From assembly GCA_900552005.1 (NCBI GenBank), contig URXU01000001.1:128610-192609 (forward strand): 64,000 nucleotides of DNA, written 5' to 3'. Below the pieces are notes generated by a model that worked only from the letters and a program-made list of their open reading frames with translations, ran no database searches and was not told the DNA's origin. This DNA is from an uncultured Phascolarctobacterium sp. GTDB taxonomy: Bacteria; Bacillota; Negativicutes; Acidaminococcales; Acidaminococcaceae. Made by a program: the position numbers and the translations under genes. Numbering within the stretch: position 1 is the first letter of the stretch; each line of letters opens with the position of its first letter. Below are positions 18,584 to 26,797 of this stretch, in pieces.

Positions 18584-19105
18584 CTATTCTTCCTTAGATT
18601 TAATCTGTTTAAAGAAGATTTCTATATCTTTTACTTCAATTCCCGTAACTTTTTTGATGCTTTCCTTCACATTGGTTTTAATCTCACCAGTCGTTTCCGG
18701 AATATTGATACCGGGCTCAATCGAAGAATTGATACGGACATAAATGCCCTCGTCTTCCAGTTTAGCAATAACCTTAACATTATAAATGCCATAAATTTCC
18801 TGAGCCAGTTCGGCAATATAGTTTTCAATGGCCCCTTTGCCGACATGGACCTTGCCGTTAGGACCGTCACTAATTTTTAAGGAATTATCTCCCGTAACGC
18901 CAATACCGGCTATCAGCAGCCTGATACTTACTGAAAGCATGATAACGCCGCCCACAGCGTACCACCAGCTGCCGGGAATACTTTCAATAAAAGCTATAAT
19001 TACTCTTTGCGGAAAAACATTTAAACTGCATAAAATCAAAAATACAGATACAACAGTCATCAGAAAAGTATATAAGGTTAAGATTATTCTGTCTGGAATG
19101 CCCAT
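18584..19105 (-). CDS. amaP: Alkaline-shock membrane anchor AmaP
   Basis: A 173-residue protein with two N-terminal transmembrane helices (about 8-28 and 45-66) followed by a soluble Asp23-like domain with NVKVIAKLEDEGIYVRI-type alternation. In Staphylococcus, AmaP anchors Asp23 to the membrane. It lies between Asp23 and DUF2273, the standard order. Confidence 0.88.
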   Translation of the reverse strand: MGIPDRIILTLYTFLMTVVSVFLILCSLNVFPQRVIIAFIESIPGSWWYAVGGVIMLSVSIRLLIAGIGVTGDNSLKISDGPNGKVHVGKGAIENYIAELAQEIYGIYNVKVIAKLEDEGIYVRINSSIEPGINIPETTGEIKTNVKESIKKVTGIEVKDIEIFFKQIKSKEE

Positions 19106-19111
19106 AATTAC

Positions 19112-19615
19112 TTAATCCTCCTCAAAGAATTTTTTATGCCTGTCTTCGGCAGTTTCTTCATTTATTTCAGCTTTCAAATCTTCTGCCACTTTCTCAAAAT
19201 CCGTTTTCTTACGTTTGGCAACGCCCTGCACATGAACATCAACAAACTGCACTTCATAGCCCGTCATCTTTTCAATAGCGTCTTTTACTCTTTCCTGTAT
19301 TTCCAGAGCTACTTCAGGTATGCAACTGCCATACTCTATATTTACAAATACACTAGCAGTGACCAGTTTGCCTTCAAAACTCAGACGTACTCCCTTAGAA
19401 GCGTTTTCCTTGCCCAAAAAGTGATTGATGCCGTCGGTTATACCGCCGCTCATGCTTAAAACACCCGGCACTTCCTGCGCGGCTAAGCTGGCAACTATTG
19501 AAATAACTTCATCGGCAACGTTGATATCTCCCATATCATCAGAATTATCCTGCTGAACATCACTTTCAACAGTATTTTTATTCATTTGCACTTTTTCCTC
19601 GTCCATATCAGACAC
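19112..19615 (-). CDS. Asp23/Gls24 family envelope stress protein
   Basis: A 167-residue acidic protein. The Asp23 domain (about 28-140) has VADEVISIVASLAAQEVPGV-type opening and YGSCIPEVALEIQERVK, both standard for the family. N- and C-terminal tails are charged and probably disordered. It is first in the Asp23-AmaP-DUF2273-nusB run, with AGGAGGTGT upstream of the ATG. The family is linked to cell-envelope homeostasis under stress. Confidence 0.93.
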   Translation of the reverse strand: MSDMDEEKVQMNKNTVESDVQQDNSDDMGDINVADEVISIVASLAAQEVPGVLSMSGGITDGINHFLGKENASKGVRLSFEGKLVTASVFVNIEYGSCIPEVALEIQERVKDAIEKMTGYEVQFVDVHVQGVAKRKKTDFEKVAEDLKAEINEETAEDRHKKFFEED

Positions 19616-19706
19616 CTCCTGTGCATTTAATGAAATAGAACCTTTGCCTTGATTTTTATCTTCTAATTATAGCACATAATACTTTATTCTTCCACGTTAA
19701 AATGTA

Positions 19707-19737
19707 TAAAAAAACAGCAGCGATAAACTCGCTGCTG
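19707..19737 (-). terminator. Intrinsic terminator of efp
   Basis: Stem CAGCAGCG (19715-19722) with CGCTGCTG (19730-19737), followed on the minus strand by a T-rich run. It separates efp from the asp23 promoter region. Confidence 0.85.
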
Positions 19738-19746
19738 CTAAATGCC

Positions 19747-20304
19747 TTAGGCACGTTCGATATAATCACCGGTTCTAGTATCAATGCGAAGCACATCGCC
19801 TTCATTGATGAACAGAGGAACTTTTACAACATAGCCGGTATCCATTTTTGCAGGTTTGCTGCCGCCGGTAGCGGTATCGCCGCGGATACCAGGATCGGTT
19901 TCAACAACCGTCAGCTCTACAGTGTTCGGCAGATCAACGCCAAGGATGCGGCCTTCATAAATCATGATTTTTACATCCATGTTTTCTTTCAGGAAGTTCA
20001 GAGCAGTATCCAGCTGTTCTTTGCTCAATTCAATTTGTTCATAAGTTTCATTATCCATGAATACGTACATGCCGTCATTTTCATAGAGATATTGCATTTC
20101 ACGGCGGTCAATACGAGCTTTCGGCAGACGTTCACCTGCATTGAAAGTACGTTCAACTACTGCGCCGGTGCACAGGTTACGCATTTTGGCACGAACAAAA
20201 GCAGCGCCTTTACCAGGTTTTACATGTTGGAATTCAACAACCTGCCAAGCATCGCCATCAATGGTAACAGTTACGTTTGTTTTGAATTCATTGGTAGAAA
20301 TCAT
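19747..20304 (-). CDS. efp: Translation elongation factor P
   Basis: Relieves ribosome stalling at polyproline stretches. The 185-residue protein has the three KOW/OB-type domains, and the tip loop VKPGKGAAF puts lysine at position 32, where known EF-P proteins are modified. I see no epmA/epmB, ymfI or earP-like gene in this window, so the modification route is unknown. It is the last gene after pepP, an association common in Firmicutes. Confidence 0.97.
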   Translation of the reverse strand: MISTNEFKTNVTVTIDGDAWQVVEFQHVKPGKGAAFVRAKMRNLCTGAVVERTFNAGERLPKARIDRREMQYLYENDGMYVFMDNETYEQIELSKEQLDTALNFLKENMDVKIMIYEGRILGVDLPNTVELTVVETDPGIRGDTATGGSKPAKMDTGYVVKVPLFINEGDVLRIDTRTGDYIERA

Positions 20305-20328
20305 TGGTTAACCCTCCTATTATTTGTC

Positions 20329-21384
20329 CTAAACAATTTCAATAAGCTGTTTTTTGACACCGTTCAAGGCTTTAGCCCCTTCCTCAGTCAGAACAACAGT
20401 ATCTTCTATACGAACCCCGCCTTTGCCGGGAATGTATATACCAGGTTCAATGGTAAAAACCATGCCTGTACTCAGCAGGACATTGCCCCGCTTATTAATA
20501 TTCGGCATTTCATGTATTTCCAGCCCGACACCATGTCCAAGGCCATGCACGAAATACTCGCCATAACCGCATGATTCAATGCAGTCACGCACAACTGCAT
20601 CTAATTCACGTCCGGTCATGCCTACACGGGCAGCTTTCAGCCCTTTGCGCTGAGCCTCTTCCACCACCGTATAGATTTCCTTGTGCCAGGAATTAGCCAT
20701 TCCCAGAACTACTGTTCTTGTCATATCAGAATGATAACCACAATAAACGGCACCAAAATCAAAAGTAATGAAATCCCCGATTTCTACCGGCTTGTCAGAG
20801 GCCATACCATGAGGCAGGGCACTGCGGCTGCCGGAAGCTATAATAGTATCAAAGGAAGTTTTCTCACTTCCCAATGCACGCATATAATATTCCAGCCGTC
20901 CGGCCAACGAACGTTCTGTACGTCCCGGCCTGATATCATCCAGCAGTTTAATAAAGGCTTCATCCGCAATCTGTGCGGCTTTCAGCATCAAATCCAGTTC
21001 TTTCTTATCTTTGATCATCCGGATACTGCTGAAATCAATGCTGCGCATGTATTTGCCTTCCAGCAATGCTTCCAGCTCCGTATAATCATTATAAGTAAAG
21101 CAGCTTCCGTCAAAACCAACAACCTCTGCGCCTTTAGCCAGTTCAGCAGCTGCAGCCCAGATACTGCCGGTATATTCCAGCACCTGGAACAGCTTCATTT
21201 CATTCTTTGCCTGCTCTGTATAACGTCCATCAGTAATCAGAACGCCTTTAATGCGGTCAATATAAAGTAAACTGGAATCACCGCTGAAGCCGGTTAAATA
21301 ACGTATGGTAGTAACATCTTTAATAATGACGCAGTCCAGCTGCTCTTTCACCATAACTTCCCAGACTTTATTAATTCGCGTCAT
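20329..21384 (-). CDS. Xaa-Pro aminopeptidase (M24 family)
   Basis: Removes N-terminal residues preceding proline. The 351-residue protein has an N-terminal creatinase-like domain (about 1-125) and a pita-bread catalytic domain with all five metal ligands visible: FDFGAVYCGYHSDMTRT (two Asp), HGLGHGVGLEIHE (His), TIEPGIY (Glu) and GVRIEDT (Glu). It lies 24 bases upstream of efp. Confidence 0.94.
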   Translation of the reverse strand: MTRINKVWEVMVKEQLDCVIIKDVTTIRYLTGFSGDSSLLYIDRIKGVLITDGRYTEQAKNEMKLFQVLEYTGSIWAAAAELAKGAEVVGFDGSCFTYNDYTELEALLEGKYMRSIDFSSIRMIKDKKELDLMLKAAQIADEAFIKLLDDIRPGRTERSLAGRLEYYMRALGSEKTSFDTIIASGSRSALPHGMASDKPVEIGDFITFDFGAVYCGYHSDMTRTVVLGMANSWHKEIYTVVEEAQRKGLKAARVGMTGRELDAVVRDCIESCGYGEYFVHGLGHGVGLEIHEMPNINKRGNVLLSTGMVFTIEPGIYIPGKGGVRIEDTVVLTEEGAKALNGVKKQLIEIV

Positions 21385-21435
21385 ACATATTACCCCGATT
21401 CACAACTGTTACAAGATATAAATTCCTTCACTATT

Positions 21436-21666
21436 TTACCACTCATCTGTAAAACTTTCAAGAATTTCTACCCTGAACGGCATATTTTCTAAAATATCCA
21501 GCACATCATCATAAGTATCAGGCGTTACATAAAATTTGACAATACCTTCCTGAGGATCTAATGTCCCAACCAACGCCAAATATTCATAGCCTTCCATAAT
21601 CCAGTTTATATCTGCTATGCGTGCCGGATCAGTTTTTATATAAATTGTACTTCGGTCTTCGTTCAT
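21436..21666 (-). CDS. DUF4911 protein
   Basis: A 76-residue protein of unknown function. It matches the small DUF4911 family, which typically follows a U32 peptidase gene in Firmicutes. Its start overlaps the U32 stop by four bases. The pattern looks like a small ACT-like alpha/beta fold, but no active-site residues stand out. Confidence 0.8.
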   Translation of the reverse strand: MNEDRSTIYIKTDPARIADINWIMEGYEYLALVGTLDPQEGIVKFYVTPDTYDDVLDILENMPFRVEILESFTDEW

Positions 21667-22895
21667 TGAATCTTTCTCCGCAGTAATGAATACGGCTGCA
21701 ATTTTCTGGATGAGGCAACAGTAAATTTCTGCTGTGCATGAGGAGCGCAGTCAATTTTTTCTCCGTCACTGTTGCGCATTTCCTTCAATGTCAGTTCCAA
21801 TAATTCACCACTGGGCATTAACACTTCCAGTGTTTCGCCTTCCTTAACATTGTTGCGCTGCTCAATGACGGCCCTCTGTGCGGCAGCGTCATATTCAAGG
21901 ACCATTCCAACAAAGTCATGGGTCTGTTCATAACTTGAGGTAGCATAAACCTGCGCCTCACTGCCCGGCTTTTGCACCGCAAAGCCTGTAGTATAGGGCC
22001 TGTGAGACACTTTATTCAATTCTTCACGCCACTGCGGCTTAACCTGATATTTCTCAGGCGCTTCATAGCACAAGTCAATTGCTTTTCTGTATACGCTGAC
22101 TACGCTTGCTACATAATGCACACTTTTCATACGGCCTTCAATCTTAAAGCTGTTAACTCCTGCTTTCATTAAATCAGGCAGATAATCAATTAAACAAAGG
22201 TCTTTGGAATTCATTATATAAGTGCCGCGTGCGTCTTCCTGAATATCAAACTGCTCACCAGGCCTGTTTTTCTCTACCAGGCTGTAATCCCAGCGGCATG
22301 CCTGTGCACATGCGCCGCGGTTACCGTCTCTGCCGGTCAGATAACTGCTCAGCAGGCAGCGGCCCGAATAAGAAATACACATTGCACCATGAACAAAGGC
22401 TTCTAATTCTACATCAACTGCTGCACCTATTTCAGCAATTTCCTGAAGCGATAATTCTCTTGCCAGCACAACTCTGGCTGCTCCCAGCTTTTTCCATGCT
22501 GCCACGGCAGCAAAGTTGGTAGTATTCGCCTGCGTGCTGACATGCAGCTCCATATCGGGCACAGTTTCTTTAGCGGTCATCCATACGCCAAGGTCTGAAA
22601 TCAGCAGTGCATCTACACCGGCATTCTGTAATTGCAATAAATAAGAAGGTAATTTTATCAAATCCTCATTATGTGCAAAAATATTAACCGTTACGTAGAC
22701 TTTTTTATTCAGCTGATGAGCAAATGCCGTAATTTCGGTAATTTCATCCATGGAAAAATTATTGGCAAAGGCCCGCAGGCCAAACATTTTGCCGCCAAGA
22801 TAAATGGCGTCAGCACCATACAGTAAAGCCATTTTCCCTTTTTCCATATTACCTGCCGGAGCCAAAAGTTCCGGTTTCTGCATAGTATTTTTCAT
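21663..22895 (-). CDS. U32 family peptidase / tRNA hydroxylation-type protein
   Basis: A 410-residue member of the U32 collagenase-like family. The N-terminal TIM-barrel has LLAPAGNMEK and YLGGKMFGLRA. The family signature with clustered cysteines is seen in FVHGAMCISYSGRC, LTGRDGNRGACAQACRW. Characterised relatives (TrhP/YegQ, RlhA) hydroxylate RNA bases rather than cut collagen, so a tRNA or rRNA modification role is the better guess. It sits between mltG and DUF4911 in a compact operon. Confidence 0.9.
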   Translation of the reverse strand: MKNTMQKPELLAPAGNMEKGKMALLYGADAIYLGGKMFGLRAFANNFSMDEITEITAFAHQLNKKVYVTVNIFAHNEDLIKLPSYLLQLQNAGVDALLISDLGVWMTAKETVPDMELHVSTQANTTNFAAVAAWKKLGAARVVLARELSLQEIAEIGAAVDVELEAFVHGAMCISYSGRCLLSSYLTGRDGNRGACAQACRWDYSLVEKNRPGEQFDIQEDARGTYIMNSKDLCLIDYLPDLMKAGVNSFKIEGRMKSVHYVASVVSVYRKAIDLCYEAPEKYQVKPQWREELNKVSHRPYTTGFAVQKPGSEAQVYATSSYEQTHDFVGMVLEYDAAAQRAVIEQRNNVKEGETLEVLMPSGELLELTLKEMRNSDGEKIDCAPHAQQKFTVASSRKLQPYSLLRRKIQ

Positions 22896-23942
22896 TTATT
22901 CTTCTCCATGTATTTTATTGATTGCCTGTAAATGTTCATCATATGTTTTTGAAAAATGATGATGCCCGTCTTTTTCAGCGACAAAATACAAATAATCACT
23001 GGTTTCCGGCTCTAAAACGGCCTTGATGGCCTTAATTCCCGGACTGCCGATCGGTCCCGGAGGCAGGCCCATATTTTGATAGGTATTATAAGGACTTTCA
23101 ATTTCCGTATCCTTGAAAGTGATTACTTCTTTCTGAGCGCCGAGGATGTACTGAATAGTTGTATCTGACTGAATCGGCATACCGATTGCAATGCGCTTAA
23201 GAAATACTCCGGCAATTTTAGGCTGTTCTTCTGCGTAAACAGCTTCCAATTCAACCATGGAAGCCAGATTGACTACATCACGCAAATTCAAGCCCTGCTC
23301 CTGCGTTTTTTGCAGAATACCATTACGTTGCATCTCTCTGTCAAACTGTTCAACCATCATCTGCACAATCTGTTCTTCCGTGGCATCAACAGGAATTTCA
23401 TATGTGGCAGGAAAAAGAAACCCTTCAGCCTTAAAAAGTACTTGCGGATTATCAGTCTGCATATAAGCATATGGAGCATATGAACGGGCAGCCGCTATAA
23501 ATTTATCTGCGCTGCCCATACCTTCAGCTTCCAATTTTTTCGCAGTTTTGACTACATTATAGCCTTCAGGCACAGTAAAAACATTATGCAGTACCTCACC
23601 GCTTGCCAGAACGGAAACTATTTCACTGTTGCTGGCGCCGCATTGAATTTTATAAGTACCTGCCTGCAGCTTTTTCCCAAGTCCTTTCAGCTGAGCTTCC
23701 ATACGAAAAACATCCGGGTGCTGCACCAAATTTTCACTGTGCAGCAAATCAGCAATTTCTCCGGCTGTCATGCCTTGCTGTACCGTAATCAGTTTATAAC
23801 CGGAGCCGGCAAAATTTTTATTGCTGCCCATAATGCCTAAAGTAGCCCCCAAGATAACAAGCAGCAGTACAAGGGCTGATACAGCTGCTACATAAGGTTT
23901 TTCCCTACACTTATTTTTAAATTTATCAAGCAGTTCATTCAT
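22896..23942 (-). CDS. mltG: Endolytic transglycosylase MltG
   Basis: Membrane enzyme that cuts nascent peptidoglycan strands and sets glycan length. The 348-residue protein has an N-terminal transmembrane helix (about 18-38), a LysM-like domain, and the YceG catalytic domain with glutamate in SMVELEAVYAEEQP and IQSDTTIQYIL. I chose the ATG at 23942. A frame extending to 23984 would be translated from the terminator hairpin of the upstream gene and lacks a ribosome-binding site. Confidence 0.94.
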   Translation of the reverse strand: MNELLDKFKNKCREKPYVAAVSALVLLLVILGATLGIMGSNKNFAGSGYKLITVQQGMTAGEIADLLHSENLVQHPDVFRMEAQLKGLGKKLQAGTYKIQCGASNSEIVSVLASGEVLHNVFTVPEGYNVVKTAKKLEAEGMGSADKFIAAARSYAPYAYMQTDNPQVLFKAEGFLFPATYEIPVDATEEQIVQMMVEQFDREMQRNGILQKTQEQGLNLRDVVNLASMVELEAVYAEEQPKIAGVFLKRIAIGMPIQSDTTIQYILGAQKEVITFKDTEIESPYNTYQNMGLPPGPIGSPGIKAIKAVLEPETSDYLYFVAEKDGHHHFSKTYDEHLQAINKIHGEE

Positions 23943-23956
23943 TTTTCTTATCCAGC

Positions 23957-23981
23957 AAAAAAATACCGGACCAAAGTCCGG
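23957..23981 (-). terminator. Terminator of the DUF1292 gene, immediately upstream of mltG
   Basis: Stem CCGGAC (23966-23971) with GTCCGG (23976-23981), loop of four, followed on the minus strand by T7. It lies between the DUF1292 stop codon and the mltG ribosome-binding site, so mltG needs readthrough or its own promoter inside DUF1292. Confidence 0.8.
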
Positions 23982-23987
23982 CATTTT

Positions 23988-24347
23988 TTATTCTTCGTCC
24001 CAGGATTCAACTATTTTTTCATACTCAGCTTTTACAGCTTCAAACTCTTCGTCAGTAGGTCCAAGATAAACCGGCTCGCCATTTTCATCAAAGTCGATAC
24101 GGGCAATGATTACATTTTCCTCTTCATCATCTTCATGCTCATGGCAATGGCAATCTTCATCCTCACAGCCGCAGCCATCTTCATCAATACCTACCAGAAC
24201 AGCAAAGTTCTTATTGCCCACCGGTATAACCATTTCTTCTACAAAATAGGATTCGTTGCCTTCTTCGTCAGTAATCACAACGATATTTTCCTGCATTTCT
24301 TCTTCAGTCATAGCGTCCAATTCTTTATTTTGAATGTCTTTTTCCAT
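23988..24347 (-). CDS. DUF1292 acidic protein with Cys/His cluster
   Basis: A 119-residue, very acidic protein. The DUF1292 core (ITDEEGNESYFVEEMVI, VLVGIDEDG) is recognisable. A central patch GCGCEDEDCHCHEH, flanked by acidic residues, could bind metal; DUF1292 proteins often have an acidic stretch here, but not always this many Cys and His. It ends with the typical IVESWDEE-like tail. It is downstream of ireB-ruvX-AsmA-like genes, a frequent DUF1292 setting. Function unknown. Confidence 0.85.
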   Translation of the reverse strand: MEKDIQNKELDAMTEEEMQENIVVITDEEGNESYFVEEMVIPVGNKNFAVLVGIDEDGCGCEDEDCHCHEHEDDEEENVIIARIDFDENGEPVYLGPTDEEFEAVKAEYEKIVESWDEE

Positions 24348-24431
24348 TATGGCACCCCTTAATAAATTTTTATATTTCTTATTTTATAATACGCCCGCCG
24401 TATCTGTCAATTTATTTACAGAAATTGCTGT

Positions 24432-25937
24432 TTACTCGCTAAAGCGTAATTTCCCATTATCCAGCAAAAGCGCATCCAAAGGAATATTTCCTAAAAAGGT
24501 ATGCAGATATGTGTCGGAAAATCTGTAACCATTTTTATCATGCGTCACAGAACCGCTGACGGAGCTAAAAGAAATTCCCTTAAAGCTGCCGCCTTGAACA
24601 GTAAATCTTCCCGCTGCAACAGAACTGTCCGGAACATTACTGCCAAGTACAGTAGTTTCAAAAGAACAGTTGCCGCTCAACTGTTTATCGGTCAATAATT
24701 CCGCCGGAATATTTTCTCCCGCCAAATCAAATTTAAACTGACCATTTTGAAGATTAAGTCTGCCGTCAGCTTTAACTGTACCATCAGCTACGCGTCCCGC
24801 AGCATTGGCAATATGCAGCTGCTGAGCAAAATAAAGAAAATTGCCATGCAGCTCTTCAATAGCCAGCGGAGGAAAATCAAGGGTTTTAATACCAAAAGTT
24901 CCTTCCATAATGGGCTGGCGCAGCACGCCGCGCAAATTGCCGCGAACCGTAACACCCTCAGTAATATTGATGCCTTTGCTTAAAGCCTTAAGCGCAAAAG
25001 AACCGCTGTCAAACTGAAGTTCACATTCCGTCTCCTTGCGCGCTCCGGCAGGCAGCAAAATTTTGCCATGCAAATTAAGCGGCTGGTCAGCCAGCTGCAG
25101 TCCTCCCTTAGTTAACGAAAGTTCCTGCAAATCTCCGTGAAAATCTCCATAAATTTCTTTTAAAGGCAAGCCAAATAAACTTCCTTCACCCTTTTCTAAA
25201 CTGCCGGAAACAGAAGTCATAGGCTTTTGAGCACTGTCGGAGAAATTAACGGTAATATTCAAAAGCCCGTCCTGCAGCGCCAGACTGTCTCTCTGTCCAT
25301 AAGCTGACAACATGTCTTTCAGGGGAATTTTACTGCCTTCCAGTTTATACTCATGCTGCTGCCCGGTTTTAAAATTTAAGGCCACCGGCGCCTGCATATA
25401 CGTACCGCTGACATTGCCGCTGACCGTACCGGCATTTTTGAAATTAACCATTAGCTGCACATTATCAAAAACAAATTCTGCCGCAGGCGTCTGCAAATGC
25501 AGTTTGCCGCCGTCAGCTTTCAATTCTCCCCGAAAAATCTGCTGCTTATTGTTTAAGTCATCAATCTTTTCAGCTAATGCGGCAGGCTCACCGTCATTAC
25601 ACGCAAGATAAAGCTCCGGCTGATGCAGATAAATCTTCTGAATAGAAGCCTCGGAGCCGCCTTTAATAATCGCCTCAAACAAATTAACGCTTATTGCCGC
25701 TTCAGGAACGCGAGCCAAGGTTACCCCTTTAGCATCCTGCCATTGAATGTTTCTGGCCTGCACGGTACCGTTCCAATTTGCCTGCAGACTTTCAGCGGTA
25801 ATTGTTCCTTCAGCAAACTGCTGTCTATCAAGTATCCGTTGAGTAAGATCTTCCAGCGCCCTGCCGCCGAATATTACCAGTACGGCAAGAAAAACAATGA
25901 TAAAGATCAAAATTCCGCTAACCGTCTTTCTCAGCAT
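24432..25937 (-). CDS. AsmA/TamB-like envelope protein
   Basis: A 501-residue protein with one N-terminal transmembrane helix (about 7-25) and then a long periplasmic region of repeated short beta-strand pairs (for example the blocks at SLQANWNGTVQARNIQW and QFKFDLAGENIPAELL). That layout is typical of AsmA/TamB-type bridge proteins that move phospholipid or help outer-membrane assembly. It is far shorter than TamB. It lies between ruvX and DUF1292, spaced four bases from ruvX. Assignment is by architecture; no catalytic motif exists to check. Confidence 0.6.
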   Translation of the reverse strand: MLRKTVSGILIFIIVFLAVLVIFGGRALEDLTQRILDRQQFAEGTITAESLQANWNGTVQARNIQWQDAKGVTLARVPEAAISVNLFEAIIKGGSEASIQKIYLHQPELYLACNDGEPAALAEKIDDLNNKQQIFRGELKADGGKLHLQTPAAEFVFDNVQLMVNFKNAGTVSGNVSGTYMQAPVALNFKTGQQHEYKLEGSKIPLKDMLSAYGQRDSLALQDGLLNITVNFSDSAQKPMTSVSGSLEKGEGSLFGLPLKEIYGDFHGDLQELSLTKGGLQLADQPLNLHGKILLPAGARKETECELQFDSGSFALKALSKGINITEGVTVRGNLRGVLRQPIMEGTFGIKTLDFPPLAIEELHGNFLYFAQQLHIANAAGRVADGTVKADGRLNLQNGQFKFDLAGENIPAELLTDKQLSGNCSFETTVLGSNVPDSSVAAGRFTVQGGSFKGISFSSVSGSVTHDKNGYRFSDTYLHTFLGNIPLDALLLDNGKLRFSE

Positions 25938-25940
25938 GGC

Positions 25941-26366
25941 TTATCTGCTCCGTAACTGACAGCTGTCCAAATAATTTTGTAAAATTACTACGGCAGCCAT
26001 CATGTCAATTACCTTTCGTCTTTTTTTACGCCGCAAATCAGCATCTACCAATACTTTTTCTGCCGCAACTGTCGAAAGGCGCTCATCCCATAAAATGACC
26101 TCTACACCGGTGAACATACTGCGCAGCTCCTGCGCAAAAGCAGCACACAGCTGAGCCTTCTCTCCCACGGTGCCGTTCATGTTTTTAGGATAACCTACCA
26201 CCAAAGTATCAACCTCATACTCCTTAATAAGCTGGCCGATACGTTCAAAATCTTTCTGCGGACTTGTTCTTCTGATTGTTTCTATACCACCTGCAATCAT
26301 GCGCATTAAATCACTGGCAGCAACACCGATAGTCTTGGTTCCAACGTCAAGTGACATTACCCGCAT
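25941..26366 (-). CDS. ruvX: Holliday junction resolvase-like RuvX (YqgF)
   Basis: RNase H-fold nuclease of 141 residues, linked to Holliday junction resolution and 16S rRNA 5'-end processing. The start RVMSLDVGTKTIGVAASD holds the first catalytic aspartate; VVGYPKNMNGTVGEKA and ILWDERLSTVAAE are the other conserved blocks. It follows ireB by 12 bases in the standard alaS-ireB-ruvX neighbourhood. Confidence 0.95.
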   Translation of the reverse strand: MRVMSLDVGTKTIGVAASDLMRMIAGGIETIRRTSPQKDFERIGQLIKEYEVDTLVVGYPKNMNGTVGEKAQLCAAFAQELRSMFTGVEVILWDERLSTVAAEKVLVDADLRRKKRRKVIDMMAAVVILQNYLDSCQLRSR

Positions 26367-26378
26367 AAATCAGACTCC

Positions 26379-26639
26379 TTATTTCTTAATATTTTTCAGG
26401 TAACTGATGACCAGTTCCTCAATAAGTTCATAGCGTTCGTGACGGCGCAGCTTGGTACGGGCGTCATCATAACTGGTAATATAAGTAGGATCACCGCTAA
26501 GCAAATAACCTGCCAGCTGATCAACAGGATTATAACCTTTAGTCTCCAAAGCGGCATATACTTCTTTAATAGTTTCAGCCACATCCTTTTTCTCCGGCTG
26601 ACGTTTAAACATCATGGTTTCTTGAGATACTTCATTCAT
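26379..26639 (-). CDS. ireB: IreB family regulatory protein
   Basis: A small 86-residue protein (former DUF965) matching IreB, the phosphoprotein substrate of the IreK Ser/Thr kinase in Enterococcus. The conserved [21 protein letters not shown] block is visible around residues 37-57. The N-terminal threonines known to be phosphorylated may correspond to T8, but I cannot confirm. Located upstream of ruvX and downstream of alaS, its usual place. Confidence 0.92.
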   Translation of the reverse strand: MNEVSQETMMFKRQPEKKDVAETIKEVYAALETKGYNPVDQLAGYLLSGDPTYITSYDDARTKLRRHERYELIEELVISYLKNIKK

Positions 26640-26754
26640 TATAATAACCCCCTTTATAGGTCAAAGTGCATTAAGCATTATTTAAGCTTATTGTAGCATA
26701 AAACCTGTAAAAATGTATGTCATTCAGGAAAATATTAAGTTACAAAGAAGAAAC

Positions 26755-26782
26755 CAAAAGGCACTCCAGAGAGTGCCTTTTG
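26755..26782 (-). terminator. Intrinsic terminator of alaS
   Basis: A perfect 12-bp inverted repeat (26755-26766 with 26771-26782, loop of four) lies just after the alaS stop. On the minus strand it ends in TTTTG followed by a T-rich stretch. Confidence 0.85.
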
Positions 26783-26797
26783 AAACAATATCAATAA

